64,000 nt of DNA from an uncultured Stenotrophomonas sp. (GCF_945952405.1 NZ_CAMFIA010000001.1:186001-250000), one strand, 5' to 3'; shown: positions 25,778 to 34,474, counted from the stretch's first letter. The notes: generated by a model not told the origin, from the sequence alone. Made by a program: numbers and translations.

Positions 25778-26674
25778 ATGTCCATCCATTCGATCAGACC
25801 GGCCCCGGCGACGGGCCTCACGCGGCGCGATGCGCTGCGCCTCGCGGTTGCCGGTGGCATCGGCCTGGGGGCGGCGGGCGCGTTGCCGGCGTTCGCCGCC
25901 ACTGCAGCGCTGAAGGGCAACCTGAAGCACTCCGTGGCGCGCTGGACCTTCCCGCAGCTGTCGGTCGCACAGCTCTGCAGCACGGTGAAGGACATCGGCT
26001 TTGCTGCCATCGATCTGGTCGGGCCGGAAGACTGGCCCACGCTGAAGGCGCATGGCGTCTACAGTTCGATGTGCAATGGCGCGGAGCTGGGCCTCACCAA
26101 GGGCTTCGCCGGCCGCCAGTTCCATGACCAGCTGGTGCAGCGCTACACCCGGCACATCGATCTGGTGGCCGATGCCGGTTATCGCAACCTGATCTGCTTT
26201 TCCGGCAACCGCAACGGCATGGACCCCGGCGAGGGCATGGCCCATGCCGAGGCCGGCCTCAAGCGCATCCTCGGGCATGCCGAGAAGCGCGGCGTGGTGC
26301 TGGTGATGGAGCTGCTCAACTCCAGGGTCGATCATCGCGACTATTTGTGCGACCACTCCGCATGGGGCGTGGAGCTGTGCCAGCGGCTGGGCTCGGACAA
26401 CTTCGGGCTGCTCTATGACATCTACCACATGCAGATCATGGAGGGCGACATCATCGCCACCATCGGCAGGCATCACGCTTGTTTCAAGCACTACCACACC
26501 GCGGGCGTGCCCGGCCGGAACGAGCTGGGAGACCAGCAGGAGCTGAACTATCCGGCCATCTGCCGCGCGATCCGCGACACCGGCTTCGAGGGGTATCTGG
26601 CACAGGAATTCATGCCTGTGGCACCGGATCCCGTCGGCTCGCTGCGCGAGGCGATCCGCCTCTGCGACGTCTGA
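25778..26674 (+). CDS. Tat-exported TIM-barrel isomerase/epimerase-like protein
   Basis: The protein has 298 residues. The N-terminus has a twin-arginine motif (TRRDALRLAVAGG, R16-R17) and an alanine-rich hydrophobic stretch to about residue 42, so it is exported folded. The rest is a hydroxypyruvate-isomerase-like TIM barrel (AP endonuclease family 2) with probable metal ligands in VMELLNSRVDH, LLYDIYHMQ, FKHYHTAG and LAQEFMPV. The start at 25778 is chosen for the preceding GGGAGG sites. It opens the forward operon (gap to the next gene 27 bases). Related barrels act in 3-keto-sugar pathways as epimerases, isomerases or lyases. The exact reaction cannot be read from the sequence. Confidence 0.85.
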   Translation: MSIHSIRPAPATGLTRRDALRLAVAGGIGLGAAGALPAFAATAALKGNLKHSVARWTFPQLSVAQLCSTVKDIGFAAIDLVGPEDWPTLKAHGVYSSMCNGAELGLTKGFAGRQFHDQLVQRYTRHIDLVADAGYRNLICFSGNRNGMDPGEGMAHAEAGLKRILGHAEKRGVVLVMELLNSRVDHRDYLCDHSAWGVELCQRLGSDNFGLLYDIYHMQIMEGDIIATIGRHHACFKHYHTAGVPGRNELGDQQELNYPAICRAIRDTGFEGYLAQEFMPVAPDPVGSLREAIRLCDV

Positions 26675-26701
26675 AACGATATCCACCCAGGTGAGAGACC
26701 C

Positions 26702-28387
26702 ATGGCAGATAATCATTACGACGCCATCGTTGTTGGCTCGGGAATCAGTGGCGGTTGGGCGGCAAAGGAGCTGACCGAGAAGGGCCTCAAGGTCCTGATG
26801 CTGGAACGCGGGCGCAACATCGAGCACGTGAAGGACTACGTCAACGCGATGAAGGAGGCGTGGGATTTTCCGCATCGCAACCGGCCGACGCAGGCGATGA
26901 AGGCCGACCACCCGGTGCTGATGCGCGACTATGGCCTGGCCGAGAATCTGCAGGGTATGTGGGCCAACGAGCAGGACTCGCCCTACATTGAAACCAAGCG
27001 GTTCGATTGGTTCCGTGGCTATCACGTCGGCGGCCGCTCGTTGCTGTGGGGCCGGCAGAGCTATCGCTTCTCCGACCTGGACTTCGAAGCGAACCTCAAG
27101 GATGGCATCGCCACCGACTGGCCGATCCGCTATGCCGACATCGCGCCCTGGTACGACCATGTGGAGAAGTTCGCCGGCATCGCCGGCACCCGCGAAGGGC
27201 TGGACGTGCTGCCGGATGGCGAGTTCCTGCCGCCGGTGCCGCTGAACATCGTCGAGAAGGACGTGGCCGCGCGCATCAGCAAGGCGTTCGGCGGCACCCG
27301 GCACCTGATCCACTCGCGCACTGCGAACATCACCCGGCCGATGCCAGAGCAGGGCCGCGTCAACTGCCAGTACCGCAACAAGTGCATCCTCGGTTGTCCC
27401 TTCGGTGCCTACTTCTCGACTCAGTCAGCAACGCTGCCTGCGGCGATGAAGACCGGCAACCTGACCTTGCGGCCGTTCTCGATCGTCAAGGAAGTGCTGT
27501 ATGACAAGGACCGCAAGCGCGCACGCGGCGTCGAGGTGATCGATGCCGAGACCGGGCAGACCTACCAGTACACGGCCAAGGTGATCTTCCTCAACGCGTC
27601 TTCCTTCAACTCGACCTGGCTGCTGATGAACTCGGCCACTGACGTTTGGGAGGGCGGGCTCGGTTCCGCGTCGGGCGAGCTGGGGCGCAACGTGATGGAC
27701 CATCATTTCGGTGCCGGCGCCTCCGGCCGGGTCGAGGGCTACGAGGACAAGTACTACTTCGGCCGTCGTCCCTGCGGCTTCTACATTCCACGTTTCCGCA
27801 ACCTGGCTGCGGAACGGCGTGGCTACCTGCGCGGGTTCGGCTACCAGGGCGGCGCCAGCCGCAGCGGTTGGTCGCGCGAAATCGCCGAGCTGAACATCGG
27901 CGCCGACCTGAAGGAGGCGCTGACCCTGCCGGGTGACTGGCGCATCGGCATGACCGGCTTCGGCGAGATGCTGCCGCACCACGACAATGCGATCCGCCTG
28001 GACCGGGAACGCAAGGACAAGTGGGGGCTGCCGGTGCTGGCGATGGACGTGTCGATGCGCGCCAACGAGCTGGCGATGCGCAAGGACATGGCCGCCGACG
28101 CCGCCGAGATGCTGGAGGCGGCAGGGGTCAAGGACGTGAAGATGCACGACAACGATTACGCCCCGGGCAAGGGCATCCACGAAATGGGAACCGCACGCAT
28201 GGGCCGCGATCGCAGGACCTCGGTACTGAACCCGCACAACCAGGTCTGGGATGCGCCCAACGTCTATGTGACCGATGGTGCCTGCATGACCTCCAGCGCT
28301 TGCGTGAATCCCTCGCTGACCTACATGGCGCTGACCGCTCGCGCGGCCGACCATGCGGTGCGCGAACTGAAAGCGGGGAACCTCTGA
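26702..28387 (+). CDS. GMC-family FAD dehydrogenase, probable glycoside 3-dehydrogenase large subunit
   Basis: The protein has 561 residues. The FAD-binding motif VVGSGISGGWAAKEL is at about 10-24, and the GMC catalytic pair lies in GKGIHEMGTARMG (His) and VNPSLTYMALT (Asn) near the C-terminus. Three cysteines in CQYRNKCILGCPFGA (C222, C228, C232) resemble the iron-sulfur segment of FAD glucose dehydrogenases. The next gene is the matching Tat-type small subunit and a cytochrome c is encoded in the convergent operon, so this is probably a three-part dehydrogenase passing electrons to the respiratory chain. Beside a 3-keto-glycoside hydrolase, oxidation of glycosides at C3 is the likely reaction. 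It has no own signal and probably leaves bound to the small subunit. Confidence 0.88.
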   Translation: MADNHYDAIVVGSGISGGWAAKELTEKGLKVLMLERGRNIEHVKDYVNAMKEAWDFPHRNRPTQAMKADHPVLMRDYGLAENLQGMWANEQDSPYIETKRFDWFRGYHVGGRSLLWGRQSYRFSDLDFEANLKDGIATDWPIRYADIAPWYDHVEKFAGIAGTREGLDVLPDGEFLPPVPLNIVEKDVAARISKAFGGTRHLIHSRTANITRPMPEQGRVNCQYRNKCILGCPFGAYFSTQSATLPAAMKTGNLTLRPFSIVKEVLYDKDRKRARGVEVIDAETGQTYQYTAKVIFLNASSFNSTWLLMNSATDVWEGGLGSASGELGRNVMDHHFGAGASGRVEGYEDKYYFGRRPCGFYIPRFRNLAAERRGYLRGFGYQGGASRSGWSREIAELNIGADLKEALTLPGDWRIGMTGFGEMLPHHDNAIRLDRERKDKWGLPVLAMDVSMRANELAMRKDMAADAAEMLEAAGVKDVKMHDNDYAPGKGIHEMGTARMGRDRRTSVLNPHNQVWDAPNVYVTDGACMTSSACVNPSLTYMALTARAADHAVRELKAGNL

Positions 28388-28962
28388 TGGATCGCCGTGA
28401 ACTGCTGAAGATGATTGTCGCCGCCACCGGCGCCGCCATGGTCGGGCTGCCGGCGCTGGTCCACGGGCAGATGCCGGCGGCCGCTGCAAGGATGGCTTTC
28501 TCCGAGGCCGATATCGGCACGCTGGACGAGATCGCCGAGACCATCCTGCCGCGGACCCGGACGCCGGGCGCCAAGGATGCGGGTGCCGGACTGTTCATGG
28601 CGACGTTCGTCAGTGACTGTTACACCGCCCGGCAGCAGGCGACGTTCCGCGCCGGACTGGCCGACATCGACACCCGTGCCGGTGGCCGCTTCGTGTCGCT
28701 CACGTCGGAGGCCCGCAGCGAACTGCTGCGTGCGCTGGATGCAGAGGCCAGGGCGCGCCACGCCGACGTGACCGAGACCGGCACACCCGAAGAGGACGAG
28801 GCGATGCCGCATTACTTCACCATGCTCAAGCAGTTGGCCATCTTCGGCTTCTTCACCTCCAAGGTCGGCGCGACCGGGGTGCTGCAGTACGTCGCCGTGC
28901 CGGGGCGCTACGAGGGCGACCTTGCCTATGTTCCCGGCACGCCGGCATGGGGGACCAGCTGA
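28387..28962 (+). CDS. dehydrogenase small subunit (gluconate 2-dehydrogenase subunit 3 family)
   Basis: The protein has 191 residues. The N-terminus is a twin-arginine signal (DRRELLKMIVAATGAAMVG). The body (SEADIGTLDEIAETILPRT, MPHYFTMLKQLAIFGFFTS and GRYEGDLAYVPG) matches the small (gamma) subunit family of membrane-associated GMC dehydrogenases. It carries the Tat signal used to move the flavoprotein complex to the periplasm. The gene overlaps the flavoprotein gene by one base (TGATG) and shares a base with the next start. Confidence 0.88.
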   Translation: MDRRELLKMIVAATGAAMVGLPALVHGQMPAAAARMAFSEADIGTLDEIAETILPRTRTPGAKDAGAGLFMATFVSDCYTARQQATFRAGLADIDTRAGGRFVSLTSEARSELLRALDAEARARHADVTETGTPEEDEAMPHYFTMLKQLAIFGFFTSKVGATGVLQYVAVPGRYEGDLAYVPGTPAWGTS

Positions 28963-29720
28963 TGCACAGTACCCTGGTGATCCGCCCTCTGTTGATCGCC
29001 GCCGGCCTGCTGGCCGCGGCACCGGCCTTCGCGCAGTCCGCCGCCGATGCTGCGCGCGATCCGAAGCGGACCGAGGTGTGGACCCCGGTGCCCGCCGTGG
29101 TGGCGACACCCGCAGGCAAGGCACCGTCCGATGCGATCGTGCTGTTCGACGGCAAAGATGTCTCGGCATGGGAATCGGAGCAGGGTGGACGCGTGCCCTG
29201 GAACATCGCCGATGGGGCGCTGACGGTCGTCCCCGGCAGCAAGGGCATCCGCACCCGCCAGCATTTCTGCGACATCCAGCTGCACGTCGAATGGCGCACG
29301 CCGCGGGTCACCGAGGGTTTCGAGGGGCAGAACCGCGGCAACAGCGGCATCTTCCTGCAGGAGCTTTATGAACTGCAGGTGCTCGACAGTTACCACAACC
29401 CGACCTACGCCAACGGCCAGGCCGGTTCGATCTACAAGCAGGCGATGCCGAAGGTGAATGCGTCGCGGGCACCGGGCGAGTGGCAGGCCTACGACATCAT
29501 CTGGAAGGCTCCCCGCTTCTCGCAGGGCGGCGGGCTCACCTCGCCCGCACGCATCACGGTCCTGCACAACGGGGTGCTGGTGCAGGACGATACCGTGCTG
29601 GCGGGCCGGACCGAATACATCGGCGCACCCTCGTACTCGCCGCACGGCTGCGCGCCGCTTTACCTGCAGGAGCATGACTCCCGGGTCAGCTACCGCAACA
29701 TCTGGGTGCGCGAGCTGTAG
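28962..29720 (+). CDS. DUF1080 family protein, probable 3-keto-glycoside hydrolase
   Basis: The protein has 252 residues with a Sec signal peptide (about 1-24, ending APAFAQ), then one DUF1080 beta-sandwich (IVLFDGKDVSAWE, RGNSGIFLQELYELQVLD, HNGVLVQDD). DUF1080 proteins were later shown to cleave 3-keto-disaccharides and 3-keto-glucosides. Placed directly after the two dehydrogenase genes, it should cleave the 3-keto product in the periplasm. The ATG at 28962 overlaps the previous stop; an ATG 15 bases earlier is possible. It ends 11 bases before the convergent cytochrome c gene. Confidence 0.88.
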   Translation: MHSTLVIRPLLIAAGLLAAAPAFAQSAADAARDPKRTEVWTPVPAVVATPAGKAPSDAIVLFDGKDVSAWESEQGGRVPWNIADGALTVVPGSKGIRTRQHFCDIQLHVEWRTPRVTEGFEGQNRGNSGIFLQELYELQVLDSYHNPTYANGQAGSIYKQAMPKVNASRAPGEWQAYDIIWKAPRFSQGGGLTSPARITVLHNGVLVQDDTVLAGRTEYIGAPSYSPHGCAPLYLQEHDSRVSYRNIWVREL

Positions 29721-29730
29721 TCGCAGCGCG

Positions 29731-30039
29731 CTACTTCGCCAGGTAGCTGGCGAGGTCATCGATCTCCTGCTGCGACAGCTGCGAAAACGGCGGCATCAGG
29801 CCGCCACCGTTCCTGATCTTGTCCTTGATCTGCGCCGGCTTCAGCCGCTTGCCGATGTCGGTCAGTGCGGGGAAAGCCCCCGGCATGCCGGCGCGGTCCG
29901 CCCCGTGGCAGGCCGTGCAGTTCGCGCTATAGAGCTTGGCTCCGGCAGCCGGGTCGTCCTTGCACCAGGCGGTCGGCGCGAGCGTCGAAGCGGACAGTGC
30001 CAGCGCTACGGTGAGGATCAGTTTCGGGGAAGTGTCCAC
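29731..30039 (-). CDS. class I cytochrome c, electron acceptor of the dehydrogenase
   Basis: The protein has 102 residues with a signal peptide (about 1-25). The heme-binding motif CTACH is at 41-45 and the probable axial methionine is M82 (GGGLMPPF). This is a small soluble or loosely bound periplasmic cytochrome. It is the last gene of the reverse operon, 18 bases after the gene before it, and faces the dehydrogenase operon. It fits the third component of FAD-dependent sugar dehydrogenases. Confidence 0.9.
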   Translation of the reverse strand: MDTSPKLILTVALALSASTLAPTAWCKDDPAAGAKLYSANCTACHGADRAGMPGAFPALTDIGKRLKPAQIKDKIRNGGGLMPPFSQLSQQEIDDLASYLAK

Positions 30040-30057
30040 GCAGGGCTCCTTCGTCCG

Positions 30058-30924
30058 CTAGCGCTGTGCGCTGGCGGGCAGGCTGACGGTCAGGTGTTCA
30101 CGCAGGTACTCCGCGCCGGTCTGGATGACCTTGGCCGGATCACGCGGTTGGTCATGCTCGACGATGTACCACTGCACGCCGGCTGCCGCCGCCGCCGGCA
30201 GGATCGCATTCCAGTCCAGCACCCCCTGGCCCACGGCGGCAAACCCGCCTTCGTCTTCGGCCTGGCCCTTGGCGGCGTTGTCCTTGGCATGCACCGCGAA
30301 CAGGCGGCCGCGGAATTTCGCCAGGGTCAGCGCCGGGTCCAGCCCGGCGCGTGCGACCCAGGCCAGGTCCAGCTCGGTCTGCAGGTCGGGTCCGGCGGCT
30401 GCGAACAGCCGTTCCAGGCCGGTTCTGCCCTGGACCTCGGCCAGCTCGAAGTCGTGGTTGTGGTAGGCCAGGCGCATGCCCTTGCCGCGCACCTGCTGTG
30501 CGATGCGGCCCAGTTCCTGGCCGAGGGTGGCCCAGCCCGTGGCGTCGGTCGGCCGGTCCTTGGGGTCCAGGTAAGGCACCACCAGCGTGGTGTTGCCGAT
30601 CGCGCGGTTGAAGGTGACCACGGCGTCCAGATTGTTGCGCAGCTCGGCCAAGGGGACGTGCGACGAAATCGCCTTGATCGAATAGCGGTCCAGCAGCTGC
30701 TTGAGCTCGGCCGCGCTGGTGCCCTGCATGCCAACCGTCTCCACCGCATGCACGCCTGCGTCGTGGACGATCTTCAGCTGCTGCTCGAGCGTCCCGGCAT
30801 TGCGCAGGGTGTACATCTGCACCGCGATCGGTTTCTGCGCGGCCGTGGGCTCGCCGGCGAAGGCGGGCAGGGCGGCGAGCAGCAACAGTACGAGGGTTGT
30901 GGTCCTGCAGGCGCGGCTCTTCAT
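30058..30924 (-). CDS. periplasmic TIM-barrel isomerase/epimerase-like protein
   Basis: The protein has 288 residues with a Sec signal peptide (about 1-23, [14 protein letters not shown]). A TIM-barrel domain of the sugar phosphate isomerase/epimerase type follows (IAVQMYTLRN, AYHNHDFEL, QTELDLAWVARAG, FAVHAKDN, YIVEHDQP), with metal-ligand positions conserved. The start at 30924 is set by GGAGGAG just upstream; the open frame runs further only in the shadow of the next gene. It is the second periplasmic barrel in this locus, so at least two steps probably take place outside the cytoplasm. Confidence 0.86.
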   Translation of the reverse strand: MKSRACRTTTLVLLLLAALPAFAGEPTAAQKPIAVQMYTLRNAGTLEQQLKIVHDAGVHAVETVGMQGTSAAELKQLLDRYSIKAISSHVPLAELRNNLDAVVTFNRAIGNTTLVVPYLDPKDRPTDATGWATLGQELGRIAQQVRGKGMRLAYHNHDFELAEVQGRTGLERLFAAAGPDLQTELDLAWVARAGLDPALTLAKFRGRLFAVHAKDNAAKGQAEDEGGFAAVGQGVLDWNAILPAAAAAGVQWYIVEHDQPRDPAKVIQTGAEYLREHLTVSLPASAQR

Positions 30925-30943
30925 CAGGGACTCCTCCCGGAAC

Positions 30944-32068
30944 TCATTCGATGGTGGTCCAGGCACGTGTCCTGGCCGATGCGATGACACGATCGACGAT
31001 CTGCGCCGAGCGCAGGCCGTCGGCGAAGCTGGGCAGGCCATCCGGCTGTTCGCCTTGGATGGCGCGGTAGGTATCGGCGACAAACGCCTCGAAGCACTGC
31101 GCATAGCCCTGCGCATGCCCGGCCGGCAGCACCGACAGGCGGCGCTGCTCGGCGCTGCCGGCGCCCGGCCCGCGCACGAAGATTTCCTCGCGCTGGTCGG
31201 GCAGGCCGATCCACAGCCGTTCGGCGTCTTCCTGGTTGAAGGCCACGCTGGCCCGGGCGCCATCGATTTCGAACCACAGGCGGTTGCGGCGGCCGGCCGA
31301 GACCTGGCTGACCGTCAACGCTGCCAATGTGCCAGCGCCGGTCCTGAACATCGCCGCCGCCACGTCCTCGCTTGCCACCGCCTGCATCGGGCCGGCGGCC
31401 GCCGGTGTGCTGAAGCTCTGCCCGCCGCTGCTGCCGCGTTCGGCGATCACGGTATCGAACGCCGCGCTGACCTCGGCGAAACGTTCGCCGCTGACCCATT
31501 CCACCAGATCGCACCAGTGCGAACCGATATCGGCGAACACGCGTGAGGCGCCACCCAGTGCCGGGTCCACGCGCCAGTTGTTGCTGGCCGGGTCCAGCAG
31601 CCAGTCCTGCAGGTAGCTGCCGTGGATCAGGTGCAGCGGCCCCAGCTCGCCCTGCGCGATGCGTGCGCGCGCTTCGCGGACCACCGGGTGGTAGCGGTAG
31701 ACGAAGGGCACCGTGGCGATCAACCCGGTCGAGGCGGCCAGTGCGGCCAGGGCCTGCGCATCGTCCAGCGTGGTGGCCAGTGGCTTCTCGCAGACCACGT
31801 GCTTGCCGGCTTCCAGCGCGGCCTGTGCCATCGCGCGGTGCAGGTGGTTGGGCGTGCATACGTGCACGACCTGCACCTGCGGGTCGGCAACCACTTCATC
31901 GATGTCCCGATAGGCACGGGGGACGCCCCAGGCCTGCGCGACCTCGCGCGCGCGGTGCGGGGAGGACGCGGCCACGCCGCGGATGCTGGCGCCGGCCAGC
32001 AGGGCCGCGCGACGGTGCACGGCGCCGATCATGCCGGTGCCGACGATGGCGATTCCAGGTTGGCGCAT
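30944..32068 (-). CDS. Gfo/Idh/MocA family NAD(P)-dependent oxidoreductase
   Basis: The protein has 374 residues. The N-terminal Rossmann motif IAIVGTGMIGAVH, the family signature CEKPLATT (about residues 94-101) and a C-terminal alpha/beta domain are present. No signal peptide, so it is cytoplasmic. Family members oxidise or reduce sugar hydroxyl or keto groups. Here it may reduce the 3-keto-sugar back to the sugar after uptake. It lies 12 bases after the permease gene in the same operon. Confidence 0.9.
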   Translation of the reverse strand: MRQPGIAIVGTGMIGAVHRRAALLAGASIRGVAASSPHRAREVAQAWGVPRAYRDIDEVVADPQVQVVHVCTPNHLHRAMAQAALEAGKHVVCEKPLATTLDDAQALAALAASTGLIATVPFVYRYHPVVREARARIAQGELGPLHLIHGSYLQDWLLDPASNNWRVDPALGGASRVFADIGSHWCDLVEWVSGERFAEVSAAFDTVIAERGSSGGQSFSTPAAAGPMQAVASEDVAAAMFRTGAGTLAALTVSQVSAGRRNRLWFEIDGARASVAFNQEDAERLWIGLPDQREEIFVRGPGAGSAEQRRLSVLPAGHAQGYAQCFEAFVADTYRAIQGEQPDGLPSFADGLRSAQIVDRVIASARTRAWTTIE

Positions 32069-32080
32069 CGGCGGGAGTCC

Positions 32081-33298
32081 TCAGGGAGTGGCAGCGGCGG
32101 CCGCGACCGGCGGGCGGTCGCGGAACAGCAACAGGAAGGCGATCAGCACGGCCAGTGCGACGCCGGCCGGGAACAGCCAGATCTGCTGCCAGTCCGGTCC
32201 CGCCGCCGTGGTGAAGTGTTCGACCACCGCGCCGGACAGGAAGGTGCCGATCAACATGCCGACGCCATACGTGGCCAGGGTGATGAAGCCCTGCGCACTG
32301 CTGCGAGCGGCGGCGCCGGCATGCGCATCGGTGTAGATCTGGCCGGTGACGAAGAAGAAGTCGTAGCAGATGCCGTGCAGCACGATGCCGATCACCAGCA
32401 GCGTGAAGCCGCTGCCGGCATCGCCAAAGGCGAATAGCGCATAACGCAGTACCCACGCTGCCATGCCCACCGCCAGCATCGTCTTCACCCCCAGCCGCAC
32501 GAACAGGAACGGCATGGCCAGCATCAGCAGCACTTCGGACACCTGGCCCAGCGATTGCAGGCCGGCGGCGCCGCGCACGCCCAGATCGTTGAGATACGGG
32601 TTGGTGAAGTTGTAGTAGAACGCCAGCGGGATGCAGATGGCGATGGAAGCCAGGAAGAACACCAGGTACGAGCGCGATTTCAGCAGCCGCAGTGAATCCA
32701 GCCCCAGGATCTGCCCCAGCCCGGCGTCGCGTTGCTGCGCCAGCGGCGGCGTGTGCGGCAGGGTGAACGCATACAGCCCCAGCGCCAGCGATGCCAACGC
32801 CGCCATGCGGAAGGTCAGCTCAAGCCGATGCGCATGCTCCCAGCCCAGCCAGCCGATCAGCACGCCGGCGACGATCCAGCCGACGCTGCCCGCCACCCGC
32901 ACCAGCGGGAACTGTTTTTCAGGCGACTGCATGTGCCGCATCGCCACGCTGTTGGCCAGCGCCAGGGTCGGCATGAACAGCAGCATGTAGCCCATGATGC
33001 AAACCGAGAAGGTGCCGAAGCTGGTCGCGCTGGAGGCCAGCCACATCAGCACCGCGCCGGCCAGGTGCAGCACCGCGAGGATGCGCTGCGCGGCGAAGTA
33101 GCGATCCGCGATCAGGCCGACCAGGAAGGGCGCCACGATGGCGCCGATGGACTGGCTGAGGAAGGCGGTGGCGACCTGGCTCGCGCTGGCCTGCAGCGGG
33201 CCCTGGACCAGGTAGGTGCCCAGGGTGACGAACCAGGCGCCCCAGATGAAGAACTGCAGGAACATCATCGCGCCCAGGCGCGACATCGCGTGCGTCAT
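32081..33298 (-). CDS. MFS permease of the nucleoside:H+ symporter type
   Basis: The protein has 405 residues and twelve predicted transmembrane helices. The N-terminus (MMFLQFFIWGAWFVTLGTYL) and the cytosolic loop (VGLIADRYFAAQRILAVLHL) are those of the NupG-like family, which also contains permeases in sugar loci. In this operon it probably imports the keto-sugar or the monosaccharide released in the periplasm. The substrate cannot be told from the sequence. Confidence 0.88.
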   Translation of the reverse strand: MTHAMSRLGAMMFLQFFIWGAWFVTLGTYLVQGPLQASASQVATAFLSQSIGAIVAPFLVGLIADRYFAAQRILAVLHLAGAVLMWLASSATSFGTFSVCIMGYMLLFMPTLALANSVAMRHMQSPEKQFPLVRVAGSVGWIVAGVLIGWLGWEHAHRLELTFRMAALASLALGLYAFTLPHTPPLAQQRDAGLGQILGLDSLRLLKSRSYLVFFLASIAICIPLAFYYNFTNPYLNDLGVRGAAGLQSLGQVSEVLLMLAMPFLFVRLGVKTMLAVGMAAWVLRYALFAFGDAGSGFTLLVIGIVLHGICYDFFFVTGQIYTDAHAGAAARSSAQGFITLATYGVGMLIGTFLSGAVVEHFTTAAGPDWQQIWLFPAGVALAVLIAFLLLFRDRPPVAAAAATP

Positions 33299-33325
33299 GG
33301 CTTGCCCTCCCGGGGCGGTGTTGGC

Positions 33326-34378
33326 TCAGATCCCCAGCATGCGGCGCAGTGATCCTGGGTCGCTGCCGCTGTCGGCAAAATCATCGAATGCGCGTTCGGT
33401 CACGCGGATGAGGTGGTCGCGGATGAAGGCGGCGCCCTCGCGCGCACCGTCTTCCGGGTGCTTCAGGCAGCACTCCCACTCCAGCACCGCCCAGCCCGGG
33501 AAATCGTATTGAGCGAGCTTGGAGAAGATCGCCTTGAAGTCGATCTGGCCGTCGCCTGGCGAGCGGAACCGGCCGGGACGATCGATCCAGTCCTGGTAGC
33601 CGCCGTAGACGCCACTGCGCGCGCTGGGACGATACTCGGCATCCTTGACGTGGAAGATGCCGATGCGGTCGTGGTAACGGTCGATGAAGCCCAGGTAGTC
33701 CATCTGCTGCAGCAGCAGATGGCTGGGGTCATACAGGATCCTGGCCCGCGGGTGGTGATCGACCACCTCGAGGAAGCGCTCGAAGGTGGCGCCGTCGTGC
33801 AGGTCTTCGCCCGGGTGGATCTCGAAGCACAGGTCCACGCCGCACGCATCGAAGGCGTCCAGGATCGGGCGCCAGCGGCGGCCGAGTTCGGCAAACGCCT
33901 CTTCCACCAGCCCCGGCGGGCGTTGCGGCCAGGGATAGAAGTAGGGCCACGCCAGCGCACCGGAGAAGGTGGCATGCGCGGTCAGGCCCAGGCGTTGGCT
34001 GGCCCGGGCGGCCAGCAGCAGCTGCTCAACGGCCCAGGCCTGGCGCGCGGCCGGATCGCCGCGCTTGTCCGCCGGCGCGAAGCCGTCGAACAGGCTGTCG
34101 TAGGCGGGATGGACAGCGACCAGCTGGCCCTGCAGGTGGGTCGACAGTTCGGTGATCTGCACGCCGTGCCCGGCCAGCAGGGCGGCGATGTCATCACAGT
34201 AGGCCTGGCTGCGTGCGGCTTCGGCCAGATCGAACAGGTGGGGCGCGCTGGTCGGTACTTGTACGCCAGAATAGCCCAGTCGCGCGGCCCACCCGGCCAG
34301 CGTGTCCAGCCGATCGAAGGGAGCTGTGTCGCCGATGAACTGCGCCAGGAACAGCGCCGGACCCTTGAGCGTCTTCAA
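33326..34378 (-). CDS. cytoplasmic sugar phosphate isomerase/epimerase family protein (TTG start)
   Basis: The protein has 350 residues, a TIM barrel with motifs CFEIHPGEDLHDG, ILYDPSHLLLQ, GIFHVKDAEY and AVLEWECCLK, all typical metal sites of the AP endonuclease family 2. No signal peptide. The start is a TTG at 34378 giving MKTLKGPALFLAQF; GAGGG lies at a proper distance, while longer frames begin inside the operator. It is the first gene of the reverse operon. It probably converts the imported keto-sugar in the cytoplasm. Confidence 0.88.
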   Translation of the reverse strand: MKTLKGPALFLAQFIGDTAPFDRLDTLAGWAARLGYSGVQVPTSAPHLFDLAEAARSQAYCDDIAALLAGHGVQITELSTHLQGQLVAVHPAYDSLFDGFAPADKRGDPAARQAWAVEQLLLAARASQRLGLTAHATFSGALAWPYFYPWPQRPPGLVEEAFAELGRRWRPILDAFDACGVDLCFEIHPGEDLHDGATFERFLEVVDHHPRARILYDPSHLLLQQMDYLGFIDRYHDRIGIFHVKDAEYRPSARSGVYGGYQDWIDRPGRFRSPGDGQIDFKAIFSKLAQYDFPGWAVLEWECCLKHPEDGAREGAAFIRDHLIRVTERAFDDFADSGSDPGSLRRMLGI

Positions 34379-34393
34379 GATGATTCGCCCTCG

Positions 34394-34413
34394 ATGCAAT
34401 CGATTGCATTATC
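34394..34413 (-). promoter_or_regulatory. LacI-type operator 2 with overlapping -10 box
   Basis: The perfect 16-bp palindrome ATGCAATCGATTGCAT (34394-34409) contains the same 14 bases as operator 1. On the minus strand GATAAT (34408-34413) is a good -10 box that overlaps its edge, so the repressor would block the reverse operon. The site is also 66 bases upstream of the regulator gene on the plus strand and may give autoregulation. A good -35 box was not found. Confidence 0.82.
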
Positions 34414-34474
34414 CTAGCAGGGCCTTCTGCAAGAGCTGTTGTGCACTGCACAGCGGGAACAGGGACTGAGCCCA

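Noticed and set aside
26702-28387. GMC protein as choline or alcohol dehydrogenase
   Set aside because: The Tat-type small subunit, the nearby cytochrome c, the cysteine segment and the DUF1080 gene all point to a sugar or glycoside dehydrogenase complex.
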